This document shows positions 24,206 through 32,827 of a stretch of 57,226 nt of DNA, piece after piece. Numbering within the stretch: the first letter of the stretch is position 1; each line of letters begins with the position of its first letter. Source of the DNA: an uncultured bacterium. Lineage in GTDB: Bacteria > Acidobacteriota > Aminicenantia > Aminicenantales > Saccharicenantaceae. The stretch covers positions 1 through 57,226 of the forward strand of contig CALEUG010000040.1 of the NCBI GenBank assembly GCA_937920515.1. The letters are read 5' to 3'. Below the pieces are notes generated by a model. It was not told where the DNA came from and did no database searches. It worked only from the letters and a program-made list of their open reading frames with translations. A program made the translations under genes and the position numbers.

Positions 24206-24934
24206 TTGAAAGCCCTGATTATCGCCGCCGGCCAGGGCCAGAGGCTATCCGGTCTTTGTGCCTCCAAGCCGCTTATTCCGGTCTGCAAGCAGCCGCTTAT
24301 CAACTGGGTTATCAAGGGGTTGCAGAAAGTCGGAATAAGAGAGATCGTGGTGGTTACCGGTTATAACCGGGAAAAACTGGAAGAACATCTCAAGGCCAGT
24401 TTTCCCCCGGACGAAGTGGACCTGACGTTTATATACAACGAGCAGTGGCAGAAGGAAAATGGCCTGTCAGTTTACACGGCCCGACCACTGCTGAAGGAGC
24501 CTTTCTTCCTGGTGATGTCCGACCACATTTTTGACCCGGCCATCCTGGAACTGCTTAAACGCTCGGAACTGAAAGAAGACGAACTGATTCTGGCTGTTGA
24601 TTACAGGATTCGAAATCATCCCCATGTTGACCTGGCTGATGTGACCCGGGTGAAGGTTGAGGACGGTAAGATCAAGAATATCGGCAAGGGCCTTGACGAC
24701 CACAATGCCTTTGATACCGGCGTTTTTCTCTGCCAGCCGGTGCTTTTTGAGGCCCTGAAGGAAAGCCAGCAGAAGGCCCGGGATTTTAGCCTGTCCGGAG
24801 GGGTCAGACTTCTGGCGGTCAGAGGAAAAGCCAGGGCGATAGACATTGGCGGCAGGTTCTGGATAGATGTAGATGACCCGAAGGCGCTCAAAAGGGCTGA
24901 AAGTTTCCTGGAGACTGGAGTGAGCTGGTATTGA
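24206..24934 (+). CDS. Sugar-/inositol-phosphate cytidylyltransferase-like nucleotidyltransferase
   Basis: 242-residue NTP transferase resembling inositol-1-phosphate cytidylyltransferases. The nucleotide loop AAGQGQRL is at residues 7-14, SKPLIPV with the catalytic Lys follows, NGLSVYTA and VMSDHIFDPAILELL (metal-binding SDH) match the IPCT signature, and the IDIGGRFWIDVDDPKAL end is typical. It opens with TTG, because MKALIIAAG is the natural N-terminus and GAAGGAG lies at the right distance. It is the first gene of a four-gene cassette with two CDP-alcohol phosphatidyltransferases, so it probably makes a CDP-activated headgroup. Confidence 0.85.
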   Translation: MKALIIAAGQGQRLSGLCASKPLIPVCKQPLINWVIKGLQKVGIREIVVVTGYNREKLEEHLKASFPPDEVDLTFIYNEQWQKENGLSVYTARPLLKEPFFLVMSDHIFDPAILELLKRSELKEDELILAVDYRIRNHPHVDLADVTRVKVEDGKIKNIGKGLDDHNAFDTGVFLCQPVLFEALKESQQKARDFSLSGGVRLLAVRGKARAIDIGGRFWIDVDDPKALKRAESFLETGVSWY

Positions 24935-24938
24935 ATCC

Positions 24939-24971
24939 ACGGCTTAAACGTTAGCCGTCCGGCCTTTTTTT
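24939..24971 (+). terminator. Weak terminator-like hairpin inside the lipid cassette
   Basis: ACGGCT (24939-24944) and AGCCGT (24953-24958) form a stem, then CCGGCC and seven T residues (24965-24971). The offset T run suggests only partial termination. Confidence 0.35.
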
Positions 24972-24997
24972 ATCGGAAACGAGCCCGCGGAGGAAAA

Positions 24998-26305
24998 ATG
25001 ACAGGCAGGAAAGCAGTAATAATTTTAACTCAGCCTGGCCAGAAAAAAATGCTGGGACTTACTCTGCGGCAGAGACTGGTCTTGAATGCCAGCGAGGTCG
25101 AATGGAGCGAGTTCTGGCTTTTTCACCCGGATAAGGCCGAAGCCCAAAAAGCTGTTTTTGAACTTTCCTCTGACCGCAGAATACTTGACAGGAATATCCG
25201 CTTAAAAGTTTTAAGTCAGGAGACCCTTCAGAACAGGCTGCTGTCATCTCCCGGAGAAGATTACCTGCTGTTCATCGAAGACAACCTGGTCCTTGAGCCC
25301 GGAATCTTTTCCAGGCTGGCTGAGAACCTCAAAGGCCTCGACTGGCCCCTGGTCAGAGTGGAAATCCGGGGAAAAGACGGTTGCCGCCAGCCCTGTAATG
25401 GTTTGCTGGTAGTTCGGGCCGGAGCCGGAGGTGACCTGGCTTTAAGCCGGCTGATTGAGGGTAAAACCCTGGCTGCAATTCAGATGGGGGCTAACGATAG
25501 AGAAAGCCCGGCCATGCTCCTGGACGGTTTTGCCGTGTCGGTGAAAGACAGAAAAAGTTTTATCCAGGCCAGAAAATTGCTGCTTCAGACTGCCCGCAAG
25601 CCCCAGGATGGGGTCGTGGCCAGGTTGATAAACCGCCGGATTTCCCTGTTTCTCACCAGGTATTTTCTTTACCTCAATGTCCACCCGTTGGTTCAGAGCA
25701 TTATTACCTTTGTCACAGGTGTCCTGAGCGTTATTTTTGTGGGTTACGGCCGGCAGCTGCTGGTGCCCGGGGCCATACTTTTCGAACTGGCTTCAATTAT
25801 AGACGGCTGCGACGGGGAAAACGCCCGGCTGACCTACAGGATAACCAGGTCCGGGCAGGCCCTGGATATCACTGGTGATGCTGTAACCTTTGTTTCGTTT
25901 TTTGTGGCCCTTCCGGTCGGGCTTTACCGGACATACGGCAATAGATTGTGGCTGTATCTTGGCGCCTTTACCCTGCTATCGATGGTGGCCTTTTACCTGC
26001 AGCTTATTAACTACGCCAGGAAAACAGGTCTCGGTTATAACATCGTGGCCGTGGTTAAAGAGGTTGAGGCCAGCAGAAACCTGCCCGGGTTTCAGACAGC
26101 TTTTGACCGCCTGGCGGCCAGGCTGGCCTTTATCTACCGTCGCGATTTTTTTTCCTTCGCCGCCTTTATTCTGATAGTGGCCGGGCTGGCCAGGGCGGCC
26201 ATGGTCCTGGTGGCGGTGCTGGCTTTCCTGGAGCCAGTTTATTTTTATTTCTATTCCCGAAGAAAAATGAATCTTGAAAAGCAGAGAAAAGGGGAAGCTG
26301 AATGA
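24998..26305 (+). CDS. CDP-alcohol phosphatidyltransferase with degenerate nucleotidyltransferase domain (copy 1)
   Basis: 435 residues. The C-terminal half is a membrane CDP-alcohol phosphotransferase: the signature D-x2-DG-x2-AR-x8-G-x3-D-x3-D is intact from D269 to D294 (DGCDGENAR... GQALD...D), among several membrane spans. The N-terminal half (1-200) matches the layout of the nucleotidyltransferase domain in fused IPCT-DIPPS proteins, including a DGVVARLINRRIS junction near 205-216, but lacks the GxGxR loop and catalytic Lys, so it looks inactive. The enzyme would couple a CDP-activated polyol to an alcohol or lipid. It overlaps the next gene by ATGA. Confidence 0.85.
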   Translation: MTGRKAVIILTQPGQKKMLGLTLRQRLVLNASEVEWSEFWLFHPDKAEAQKAVFELSSDRRILDRNIRLKVLSQETLQNRLLSSPGEDYLLFIEDNLVLEPGIFSRLAENLKGLDWPLVRVEIRGKDGCRQPCNGLLVVRAGAGGDLALSRLIEGKTLAAIQMGANDRESPAMLLDGFAVSVKDRKSFIQARKLLLQTARKPQDGVVARLINRRISLFLTRYFLYLNVHPLVQSIITFVTGVLSVIFVGYGRQLLVPGAILFELASIIDGCDGENARLTYRITRSGQALDITGDAVTFVSFFVALPVGLYRTYGNRLWLYLGAFTLLSMVAFYLQLINYARKTGLGYNIVAVVKEVEASRNLPGFQTAFDRLAARLAFIYRRDFFSFAAFILIVAGLARAAMVLVAVLAFLEPVYFYFYSRRKMNLEKQRKGEAE

Positions 26306-26985
26306 AAGCGGTAATTCTGGCTGCCGGCCGGGGAACCAGGCTGGGCCTGGACCTGCCCAAGGCCATGGTCGGAGTTGACAGCGAGAGAACTATAATCGAT
26401 TACCAGGTGGAAAACCTCAAGCCTTTTATTTCCGTGGAGAATATCCTGGTGGTGGTCGGTTTCAAAAAAGAATTGATCATGGGCAGGCATCCCGAGCTGA
26501 CCTACGCTTTCAACGAAAGGTTTGCCGTCACCAATACCGGCAAGAGCCTGCTGAAGGGCCTGAGCCGGATGGATGATGACGTCCTCTGGCTGAACGGCGA
26601 CGTGATTTTTGACCGGGAAATAATCCCGAAAATGCTTTCCGCCGGCTGTTCCTGCGTCCTGGTTGATGACAAGAGATGCGGCCCGGAAGAGGTAAAGTAC
26701 AGAACGGATGGTGCCGGCTTTATAACCGAGATTTCCAAGCAGGTGGAAGGGGCCGAAGGCGAAGCCCTGGGCCTCAACCTGGTGGCCCGGGCTGACCTGG
26801 AATCCCTCAGAAGACACCTGGAGCTGGTGGGAGATAACGACTATTTTGAAAAAGCCATTGAAAATTACATCGTTCAGGAGAAGGGCCGCTTTCTGGCCGT
26901 GCCTGCCGGCGGGCTCTTCTGCCACGAAGTGGATTTCCCGGAGGACCTGGAACGGGTCAGGGCTTATCTGTCCGCCACCAGGTAG
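26302..26985 (+). CDS. LicC/PntC-like choline- or phosphonate-type cytidylyltransferase
   Basis: 227-residue nucleotidyltransferase whose body resembles phosphocholine or 2-aminoethylphosphonate cytidylyltransferases. AAGRGTRLG (8-16) is the nucleotide loop, LPKAMV has the Lys, FAVTNTGKSLLKGL and LWLNGDVIFD (metal Asp) follow, then DDKRCGPEEVKYR, GEALGLNLVAR, DYFEKAIENYI and the CHEVDFPEDLERV end. It starts inside the stop of the preceding phosphatidyltransferase (ATGA), so the two are translated together. It should produce CDP-linked substrate for one of the two adjacent transferases. Confidence 0.85.
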   Translation: MKAVILAAGRGTRLGLDLPKAMVGVDSERTIIDYQVENLKPFISVENILVVVGFKKELIMGRHPELTYAFNERFAVTNTGKSLLKGLSRMDDDVLWLNGDVIFDREIIPKMLSAGCSCVLVDDKRCGPEEVKYRTDGAGFITEISKQVEGAEGEALGLNLVARADLESLRRHLELVGDNDYFEKAIENYIVQEKGRFLAVPAGGLFCHEVDFPEDLERVRAYLSATR

Positions 26986-27131
26986 CCCGGGACGGACCTG
27001 CCCGGGGTTCTTGAGGCGGGGGCCCCGGGGCTTCATTCCCCTGACCACAATTTTCCTGCTGTCAGTTGAATTTCCTGCTGCGTTGTGATAAAAGAAGCAC
27101 TTATTTTAAGCAGTTGACCACACAGGTTGTG

Positions 27132-28451
27132 ATGTCCATGGAAGAAACCATCCTCCTCCTGAGCCCGGAAGGCCAGACCAGAATTCTGGGCCTTAGCCTG
27201 CTCAAAAGGCTGATTCTCTATGCCCGTAAGGCCGGGTGGCAAAAATTCTGGTTGTATTCGGAAGAAGCCGGGCTGGCCCGCCAGGTTCTGGAAAAACTTC
27301 AATCGGACCCGAGGCCCGGCCCGGAAAAGATGGAACTGGCAGTCTGCACTCCTGAGAATATCAGCCAGCTGGCCTCTGAAGGGAAGGAGGGTTCTCCTGT
27401 CCTGGTCCTGGAAGACAACCTGGCGGTGCACCCTGATTTTTTTGCATCTCTCCGGGTTGAAAGCCGGGAGCTCACTGAAGACCTGATTTTTTTAAAACGG
27501 AGTGGCTCTTCTTCTGGCGAACCTTCTGTCTGCCCCGGGGCTTTTTTAGTTAAGCGGGAAAGGCTCAGCCGCCTTCTGCCGGAACTTGTTCGCCGGCGGA
27601 AGGCGGAACCCGGTTCGCTGGAAAAAATTAATGGCTCGTTTTCTGCCGGGGAGCTTATAGTAAACTGTCCCTTTATCGTAAGAGTTGGCAGCCGGTTAGA
27701 TGCCCGCCGGGCCGAGAAACTGCTCCTGGAAACCGGGCGAAAACCGGTGGACGGCTATATTACCCGGGTATTTTTCCGTCCGCTTTCCCTGAGGTTGACC
27801 AGGCACCTTATTAAATGGGGACTGACACCCAATCAGATCAGCCTGATCGTTCTGGCCGTTGAGCTGCTCAGTGTCTATTTGATTTTCCAGGGTCATTATG
27901 CCTCCATGGCATCGGGCGCTTTCCTCTTTCTGCTGGCCTCGGTTATAGACTGTTGTGACGGCGAGAATGCCAGGTTGACCTGCCGGATTTCCCGGTTCGG
28001 CACCATTTTTGATATTTCGGCCGATGCTTTCCTTTACGTTACCTTCTTCACCGCTCTGCCCCTGGGGCTTTACCGGACAGGCTCCGAGGAAGCCTGGTTG
28101 TATGTCGGTGCCTTTGGCTGGCTGTCGATGATCAGTTTCTACCTGCAGATGATCTATTATGCCCGGAGAGCCGGGATTGGCTTTAACATAGTACCCATCG
28201 TCCGGGAAATAGAAGACAGCATCCATGACCCCGACTTTCAGACCCGGGCTGACCGGCTGGCCGCCAGAATTGCCTTTATCTACCGCCGGGATTTTTTCAC
28301 CACCCTGGCCTTTGTCCTGATTGTGATCGGTGGAGCCGGGGTGCTGGCGCTTCTGGTCTCATTTTTTGCTTTCCTGGAAGCTGTTTATTTTGGCAGCTGG
28401 TCGCGGCGGCAGCTGAGAAAGAAAACCCTGCAAAAACTCCAGGCCGCCTGA
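27132..28451 (+). CDS. CDP-alcohol phosphatidyltransferase with degenerate nucleotidyltransferase domain (copy 2)
   Basis: 439-residue paralogue of the protein at 24998. The CDP-alcohol signature is intact (DCCDGENARLTCRISRFG...D...D). The linker DGYITRVFFRPLSLRLTRHL and the C-terminal AFIYRRDFF segment also match copy 1. The N-terminal domain again lacks the GxGxR loop. Start at ATG 27132 (or 27138); ribosome site weak. Its last 93 bases are shared antisense with ispD; this C-terminal part (FLEAVYFGSWSRRQ) is conserved with copy 1, so it is genuine coding. Likely membrane synthesis of a second headgroup or phosphodiester. Confidence 0.82.
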   Translation: MSMEETILLLSPEGQTRILGLSLLKRLILYARKAGWQKFWLYSEEAGLARQVLEKLQSDPRPGPEKMELAVCTPENISQLASEGKEGSPVLVLEDNLAVHPDFFASLRVESRELTEDLIFLKRSGSSSGEPSVCPGAFLVKRERLSRLLPELVRRRKAEPGSLEKINGSFSAGELIVNCPFIVRVGSRLDARRAEKLLLETGRKPVDGYITRVFFRPLSLRLTRHLIKWGLTPNQISLIVLAVELLSVYLIFQGHYASMASGAFLFLLASVIDCCDGENARLTCRISRFGTIFDISADAFLYVTFFTALPLGLYRTGSEEAWLYVGAFGWLSMISFYLQMIYYARRAGIGFNIVPIVREIEDSIHDPDFQTRADRLAARIAFIYRRDFFTTLAFVLIVIGGAGVLALLVSFFAFLEAVYFGSWSRRQLRKKTLQKLQAA

Positions 28452-29102
28452 GTTCAGGAGACGCTCGGCCAGCAGCCAGTCAGTCTCAGTGGTAATCTTG
28501 AAATTTATCAGGCTCCCTTCCAGCAGCCCGCATCTCAGGCCGGCGGCCCAGGCCAGCGACAGGTCATCGGTGAATTCCCGGTCCTGCCACTTTTCGTAAG
28601 CTTGCCTGATCAGCGGGAAGCGGAACAGTTGAGGGGTCTGGGTTCTGTAAATTTTACGTCTGTCCGGGAAGCCCACTACGTGGCTGGCTTCGATTTCAAC
28701 CAGGGTGTCGGTCGAGGGCAGGGCCAGGGCCAGGCCGTCGTAAGCATTTTCGCCGAGCAGCTTCAGCCCCTCCGCCAGGCTTTGAAGCGGGAAAAATGGC
28801 CGGGCCGAGTCATGGACGAGGACCAGCTCGGTGTCGGCGGGGCAGGCCCTGAGGCCGTTAAGCACTGATTGCTGCCTGCTGGTTCCGGCCGGGGCGATGA
28901 TGGTAATGGCCGGATGGGGCTGGTAATAATCCCGGTAATCTTCCACCAGGACGGCTACCATGGTATCCACTTTAAGAGCAACGAATTTTTCGACTGAATA
29001 GTCAAGGAGTGGCCGGCCTCCAAGCCGGGCAAACTGCTTGGGCATAGAGAAACCCAGCCTGGCGCCCCTGCCTCCTCCGAGGATGATGGCGGTTGTTTTC
29101 AT
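28359..29102 (-). CDS. ispD: IspD-like 4-diphosphocytidyl-2-C-methylerythritol synthase
   Basis: 247 residues of the IspD/TarI family, which makes CDP-methylerythritol for isoprenoid synthesis or, in the TarI branch, CDP-ribitol. Seen: ILGGGRGARLG (7-17), PKQF, TSRQQSVLNGL near 74, VHDSARPFF near 95, RTQTPQLFRF, and FTDDLSL with KITTETDW near the end. The conserved fold ends near residue 217; the remaining tail is encoded only in the overlap with the neighbouring phosphatidyltransferase. No ispF is adjacent, and the setting beside two other cytidylyltransferases leaves the TarI-like alternative open. Confidence 0.85.
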   Translation of the reverse strand: MKTTAIILGGGRGARLGFSMPKQFARLGGRPLLDYSVEKFVALKVDTMVAVLVEDYRDYYQPHPAITIIAPAGTSRQQSVLNGLRACPADTELVLVHDSARPFFPLQSLAEGLKLLGENAYDGLALALPSTDTLVEIEASHVVGFPDRRKIYRTQTPQLFRFPLIRQAYEKWQDREFTDDLSLAWAAGLRCGLLEGSLINFKITTETDWLLAERLLNSGGLEFLQGFLSQLPPRPAAKINSFQESKK

Positions 29103-29142
29103 GGCCTCATTTTCCTGGGCTTAATTTATCATACCTACCGGC

Positions 29143-30300
29143 TCAGACTTCAAGGAGAATTCTTTTTACCAGCATGGTGGCAAAAGATCCGCGGGGCAGC
29201 TGGAATGACAGGACGAGGGCCTTTTTGCCGGGGTGGAGCTCGTCTTCTCTCTGGTCTACAATTTCCAGGCGTTCGGGGAACAGGAGCACCTTTCTCTGGA
29301 AAGAGCGGAAAAAGACACGGCTCAGGGCCCGGGTGCGGAAAGAGGAGAACCTGAGGTTATTTTCTTCCAGGATTTTGAGGTAAAGCTGGCGGCTGCGCTC
29401 GTCCGGGAATTGCATTTTGGCCGATGGGGTGGGCAGCTTGAGGTCTTTAAGGTAGTCAAATACGGGCTGGTCCAGGGTTTTCCAGAAATGGAACAGGCCC
29501 GATTCAGCCTGGACCTCCCGCAGGTCGGCAATCAATTCTTTTAACAGCCGGCGCAGCAGCTCGTTCCAGAGGTGGGAGCCAAAGGCGGCATAGGCCATGG
29601 CGATTTCTTCCCGCGGGATCTTCTCCAGGGCGGCCAGGAAATCGTCCGGTCGGAGAAGCAGGGTCCGGAAAATCCTTTTCTCGGTCAACCCCCTGGCCAG
29701 TTCCAGGCACTTTTCCCAGTCCCGCCAGTTTTCCAGGATCCGGGCCACCCGTTCCCGGTTTTCTTTATTGCCGCTGGTGATGTTCTGCGACTGCAGGAAA
29801 ATCTGGAGGGCGCCGTTGTAATGGCCCCTGAGCACCCGGTCGGCGAAGAAACCGAGCTGCGGCCTTATGCCGCGGAAACGCTGGTCGTCAAAAAAATTGG
29901 GGAAACCAGATTGCCGGACCTCTTCCAGGTTGTTCAGGACTGGTTTCAGATCTTTCAGGTTGCGGATGGTAATGCGAAAGCGGTTACCCTGGATGAGGGC
30001 CGGGCTCATCGGTTTCCTCATGAAACCGATAGCCCTGAGGGAAAAGTTCTGGTCTTCCCGGCTGAAATCCCGCTGGCTGCGGATGGTGATGTGCTGGGAG
30101 GTCACCCCGTGCTTGTCCTTCTTTCCGCCGTAGGCCAGGGCCTTGGGAGAAATGGACAGGGTCCTGGCCAGGAAGCGCATCAGGTCGGGGGTGGTCCAGT
30201 TTTTCTTGGTCAGCCGGTAGACGCGGAACTCACCGCTTTCGGTCAGGGGAAGGCTGGCAATTTCTTCGACTATAAAATCTTCAGGTATGGCCTTGATCAT
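29143..30300 (-). CDS. truD: tRNA pseudouridine(13) synthase TruD
   Basis: Isomerises U13 of tRNA(Glu) to pseudouridine. The N-terminus IKAIPEDFIVEE is typical, and the signature GGKKDKHGVTSQHITI with the catalytic Asp (KKDK) lies near residues 57-72. NRFRITIRNL, PNFFDDQRFRG, AYAAFGSHLWNELLRR and SFQLPRGSFATMLVKR follow the family. At 385 residues it is full length. ATG 30300 was preferred over TTG 30312 because family proteins begin at this motif, although AAGG lies unusually close to it. It is divergent from bfr. Confidence 0.95.
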   Translation of the reverse strand: MIKAIPEDFIVEEIASLPLTESGEFRVYRLTKKNWTTPDLMRFLARTLSISPKALAYGGKKDKHGVTSQHITIRSQRDFSREDQNFSLRAIGFMRKPMSPALIQGNRFRITIRNLKDLKPVLNNLEEVRQSGFPNFFDDQRFRGIRPQLGFFADRVLRGHYNGALQIFLQSQNITSGNKENRERVARILENWRDWEKCLELARGLTEKRIFRTLLLRPDDFLAALEKIPREEIAMAYAAFGSHLWNELLRRLLKELIADLREVQAESGLFHFWKTLDQPVFDYLKDLKLPTPSAKMQFPDERSRQLYLKILEENNLRFSSFRTRALSRVFFRSFQRKVLLFPERLEIVDQREDELHPGKKALVLSFQLPRGSFATMLVKRILLEV

Positions 30301-30347
30301 AATCCTTTTCAATGATTTTAAATGAATCAGTCGGGAAAATCTAATTG

Positions 30348-30376
30348 TTTACTTGTTTTGTGTAATAAGGTAAAAT
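30348..30376 (+). promoter_or_regulatory. Promoter of the bacterioferritin gene
   Basis: TTTACT (30348-30353) and TAAAAT (30371-30376) at 17-base spacing, 31 bases before the bfr start. The AT-rich stretch around it could host an iron regulator, but no clear Fur box is seen. Confidence 0.55.
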
Positions 30377-30407
30377 ACAAAAGCTTAAAGAAAGAAAGGA
30401 GGCTGCG

Positions 30408-30878
30408 ATGAAAGGCGATCCCAAACTTATCGAAACCCTGAATTCTTTGCTGGCTGACGAACTGACGGCCATCAATCAATACATGGTTCACTCCGAGATG
30501 TGCGACAGCTGGGGCTACCAGAAGCTCCACAAGACGATTGAGAAGAGGGCCATCCAGGAGATGAAACATGCCGAAAGCCTGATCGGCCGGATACTATTCC
30601 TGGAAGGAATTCCCATCGTTACCGAGTTAAAGAAGATTTTTATCGGCGACGAAGTGCCCAAGATGCTGGAATTTGACCACAAGGCCGAGTTCGAGGCCAT
30701 CAAGGCTTACAACGCGGCCATCAAGCTGGCTGGTGAAGTCGGGGATTTTGCCACCAGGGAACTGCTGGAAAAGATCCTTCAGGATGAAGACCAGCACATA
30801 GACGAGATTGAAGAGCTGATTGACCAGGTCAAGCAGATGACCCTGCCCATCTTCCTGACCACCCAGACCAGGGAATAG
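30408..30878 (+). CDS. bfr: Bacterioferritin
   Basis: Iron-storage and detoxification cage protein of 24 subunits with a di-iron ferroxidase centre. All ligands of the E. coli protein are at the same positions: Glu18, Glu51, His54, Glu94, Glu127 and His130, and the haem-binding Met52 is present (EMKHAES). Length 156 is standard. The N-terminus MKGDPKLIETLN and the EGIP turn match closely. AAAGGAGG precedes the ATG. No bacterioferritin-associated ferredoxin gene is adjacent. It converges with the Maf-RlmD gene. Confidence 0.97.
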   Translation: MKGDPKLIETLNSLLADELTAINQYMVHSEMCDSWGYQKLHKTIEKRAIQEMKHAESLIGRILFLEGIPIVTELKKIFIGDEVPKMLEFDHKAEFEAIKAYNAAIKLAGEVGDFATRELLEKILQDEDQHIDEIEELIDQVKQMTLPIFLTTQTRE

Positions 30879-30904
30879 AAAACCCGCCCTGACCGCGCTC
30901 CGGC

Positions 30905-32827
30905 TCAGAGGTTCAGGTAGGCCACGACTTCCAGGTGGCCGGTGTGGGGAAAGAAATCCACCGGCATCAAGCGGTTGATTTTGTAGCCGCTGTCCACCAG
31001 GACTTTCAGGTCGCGGGCCAGGGTGGCCGGGTTACACGAGACGTAAATCAGGGCCGGAATTCTGAGCCCGACAATCTGCTTGAGACTTCTCGGGCTGAGC
31101 CCGGCCCGCGGTGGGTCTATTATTAGCAGGTCAAAGCTGCCGCGGCTTATCTCCGGCAGGGCTTCTTCCACTGAACTTTCCTGGAAACGGACGTTCTGGA
31201 CGTTGTTGATGGCCAGGTTTTCGCTGGCTGTTTTGATGTTGGCCCGGTCCCAGTCCACTCCCACCACCTCGGCTGCGGCTTTAGACAGGCAGATTTCTAT
31301 GGCCCCGGAGCCGCAGTAAAGGCCCAGGGCTGACTGGGTGCGAAGCCGGCGGGCTTCTTCCTGGATAAGGGTATAGACCATTTCGGCTGCCAGCGGGTTC
31401 GTCTGGAAAAAGGAGCCGGGGTAAATCCTGAATCTTAAATCCTGCAGTTTTTCTTCTATGAATTCCCGGCCGTAGATCAGGTGTGTTTTCTCAAAAGCCA
31501 CCACGTCGGCAATCCGGTTGTTTTCCACCCACCAGAAGCTGGTGAGCTCCGGCACGACCTCCAGGATGGCGGCCGCGAATTCTTCTGTGACCAGTTTGGC
31601 CTGGCTGGTGGTCACCAGCAGCAACATCAGCTCTCCTGTCCTTTTCCCCTCCCTGATGACCAGGTGGCGGAAAAAACCTTTCTTGCTTTCCAGGTCGAAA
31701 GCAGGGAGGCCGGTCTTTGTGGCCTGGCGGTTTACTGCCCGAAATATCTTTTCCGTTAGCCGCGTGCTGAGGTGGCAGATTTCAAGGGGGACGACTCTTT
31801 TATTATGGCGAGCCTGGCCCGGCCTGGTCTTTTCCCGCAGCCCGAGGAAGATTTCCCGGCCGGACTGCCCGAAGGAGAATTCCATTTTATTGCGGTAAAA
31901 ATACTCGGAAGGAGAGGGCAGAATGCTTTCAATTTCCAGGTAGCGGTAGCTTGAAGGGAAATGCTGCTTTAAGACTTCAAACAGGTGGTTTTCCTTCTGG
32001 CGCAGTTGCTCGGTGTAGCTTAAATCCTGAAAGGCGCAACCGCCGCAGAGGCCGAAATGGGGGCAGGCGGCCTGCTGCCTGGCCGGCCCGGGTTTAATTA
32101 TCTCCAGCAGCCGGGCCTTGATGGCAGTTTTGCCTGACGGCAGGTAGGAAATTTCCACCAGGTCGCCCGGCAGGGCTCCATAAACCTCAAAAATCTGTCC
32201 CTGGCTGCGGGCCAGGCCAGCCGCTTCAGGGAGAAGAAAACCTGATATTTCAACCCGGGCCTTTTTTTCCTGGAACCTGTTGAAGAGCCGGCGCAGCAGC
32301 CGGACCGGCAGGCCAACCACGTTATTGTAATCGCCTTCCAGTTGCTTCAGGAAGAGGTCTTTTATTTCCTGGATGGCGTAGGCCCCGGCCTTATCCCGAT
32401 AGGTGTTCCGGTCGAGATAGGCCCTGATATCATCCGGAGTCAGGGGCCTGAAGGTCACCCGGCTGGTCTCATGGCCGCTTAGCAGCCGGTCTTCCTGCTG
32501 GTTGTAAAGAACGACCGCAGTGATCACCTCGTGGGTCCGGCCGGAAAGCAGTCCCAGTATCCGCTCGGCTTCGGCCCTGTCGGAAGGCTTTCCCAGAACC
32601 AGGCCGTCTATCGTGACCACGGTGTCGGCGGCGATCACCAGGGCCTCGGGATTTTCCCGGGCCACAGCCCGGGCCTTGGCCTCGGCAGCTTTCAGGGCAA
32701 AAGCCACGGGATCCTTTTCTGGAATCTGATTTTCGTCCAGGCCGCTGGGAATTACAGAAAAAGACCCGGTAATTCTTTTAAGTAACTTGATTCTCCGGGG
32801 TGAGGCGGAGGCCAGGATTACCTTCAT
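30905..32827 (-). CDS. Fusion of Maf nucleotide pyrophosphatase and RlmD-type m5U methyltransferase
   Basis: A 640-residue two-enzyme chain. Residues 1-185 are a Maf/YhdE pyrophosphatase: LASASPRR (5-12), AADTVV near 67, KPSD near 80, DKAGAYAIQ near 145 and GDYNNVVGLP near 165. From about 190 a TRAM-like part leads to an RlmD/TrmA methyltransferase: iron-sulfur Cys set CPHFGLCGGCAFQ, SAM loop GLYCGSGAIE, IIDPPRAG and the catalytic YVSCNPATLARDL. Maf enzymes destroy dTTP, UTP and modified pyrimidine triphosphates including 5-methyl-UTP, while RlmD makes 5-methyluridine in 23S rRNA. It overlaps pyrE by ATGA. Confidence 0.93.
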   Translation of the reverse strand: MKVILASASPRRIKLLKRITGSFSVIPSGLDENQIPEKDPVAFALKAAEAKARAVARENPEALVIAADTVVTIDGLVLGKPSDRAEAERILGLLSGRTHEVITAVVLYNQQEDRLLSGHETSRVTFRPLTPDDIRAYLDRNTYRDKAGAYAIQEIKDLFLKQLEGDYNNVVGLPVRLLRRLFNRFQEKKARVEISGFLLPEAAGLARSQGQIFEVYGALPGDLVEISYLPSGKTAIKARLLEIIKPGPARQQAACPHFGLCGGCAFQDLSYTEQLRQKENHLFEVLKQHFPSSYRYLEIESILPSPSEYFYRNKMEFSFGQSGREIFLGLREKTRPGQARHNKRVVPLEICHLSTRLTEKIFRAVNRQATKTGLPAFDLESKKGFFRHLVIREGKRTGELMLLLVTTSQAKLVTEEFAAAILEVVPELTSFWWVENNRIADVVAFEKTHLIYGREFIEEKLQDLRFRIYPGSFFQTNPLAAEMVYTLIQEEARRLRTQSALGLYCGSGAIEICLSKAAAEVVGVDWDRANIKTASENLAINNVQNVRFQESSVEEALPEISRGSFDLLIIDPPRAGLSPRSLKQIVGLRIPALIYVSCNPATLARDLKVLVDSGYKINRLMPVDFFPHTGHLEVVAYLNL

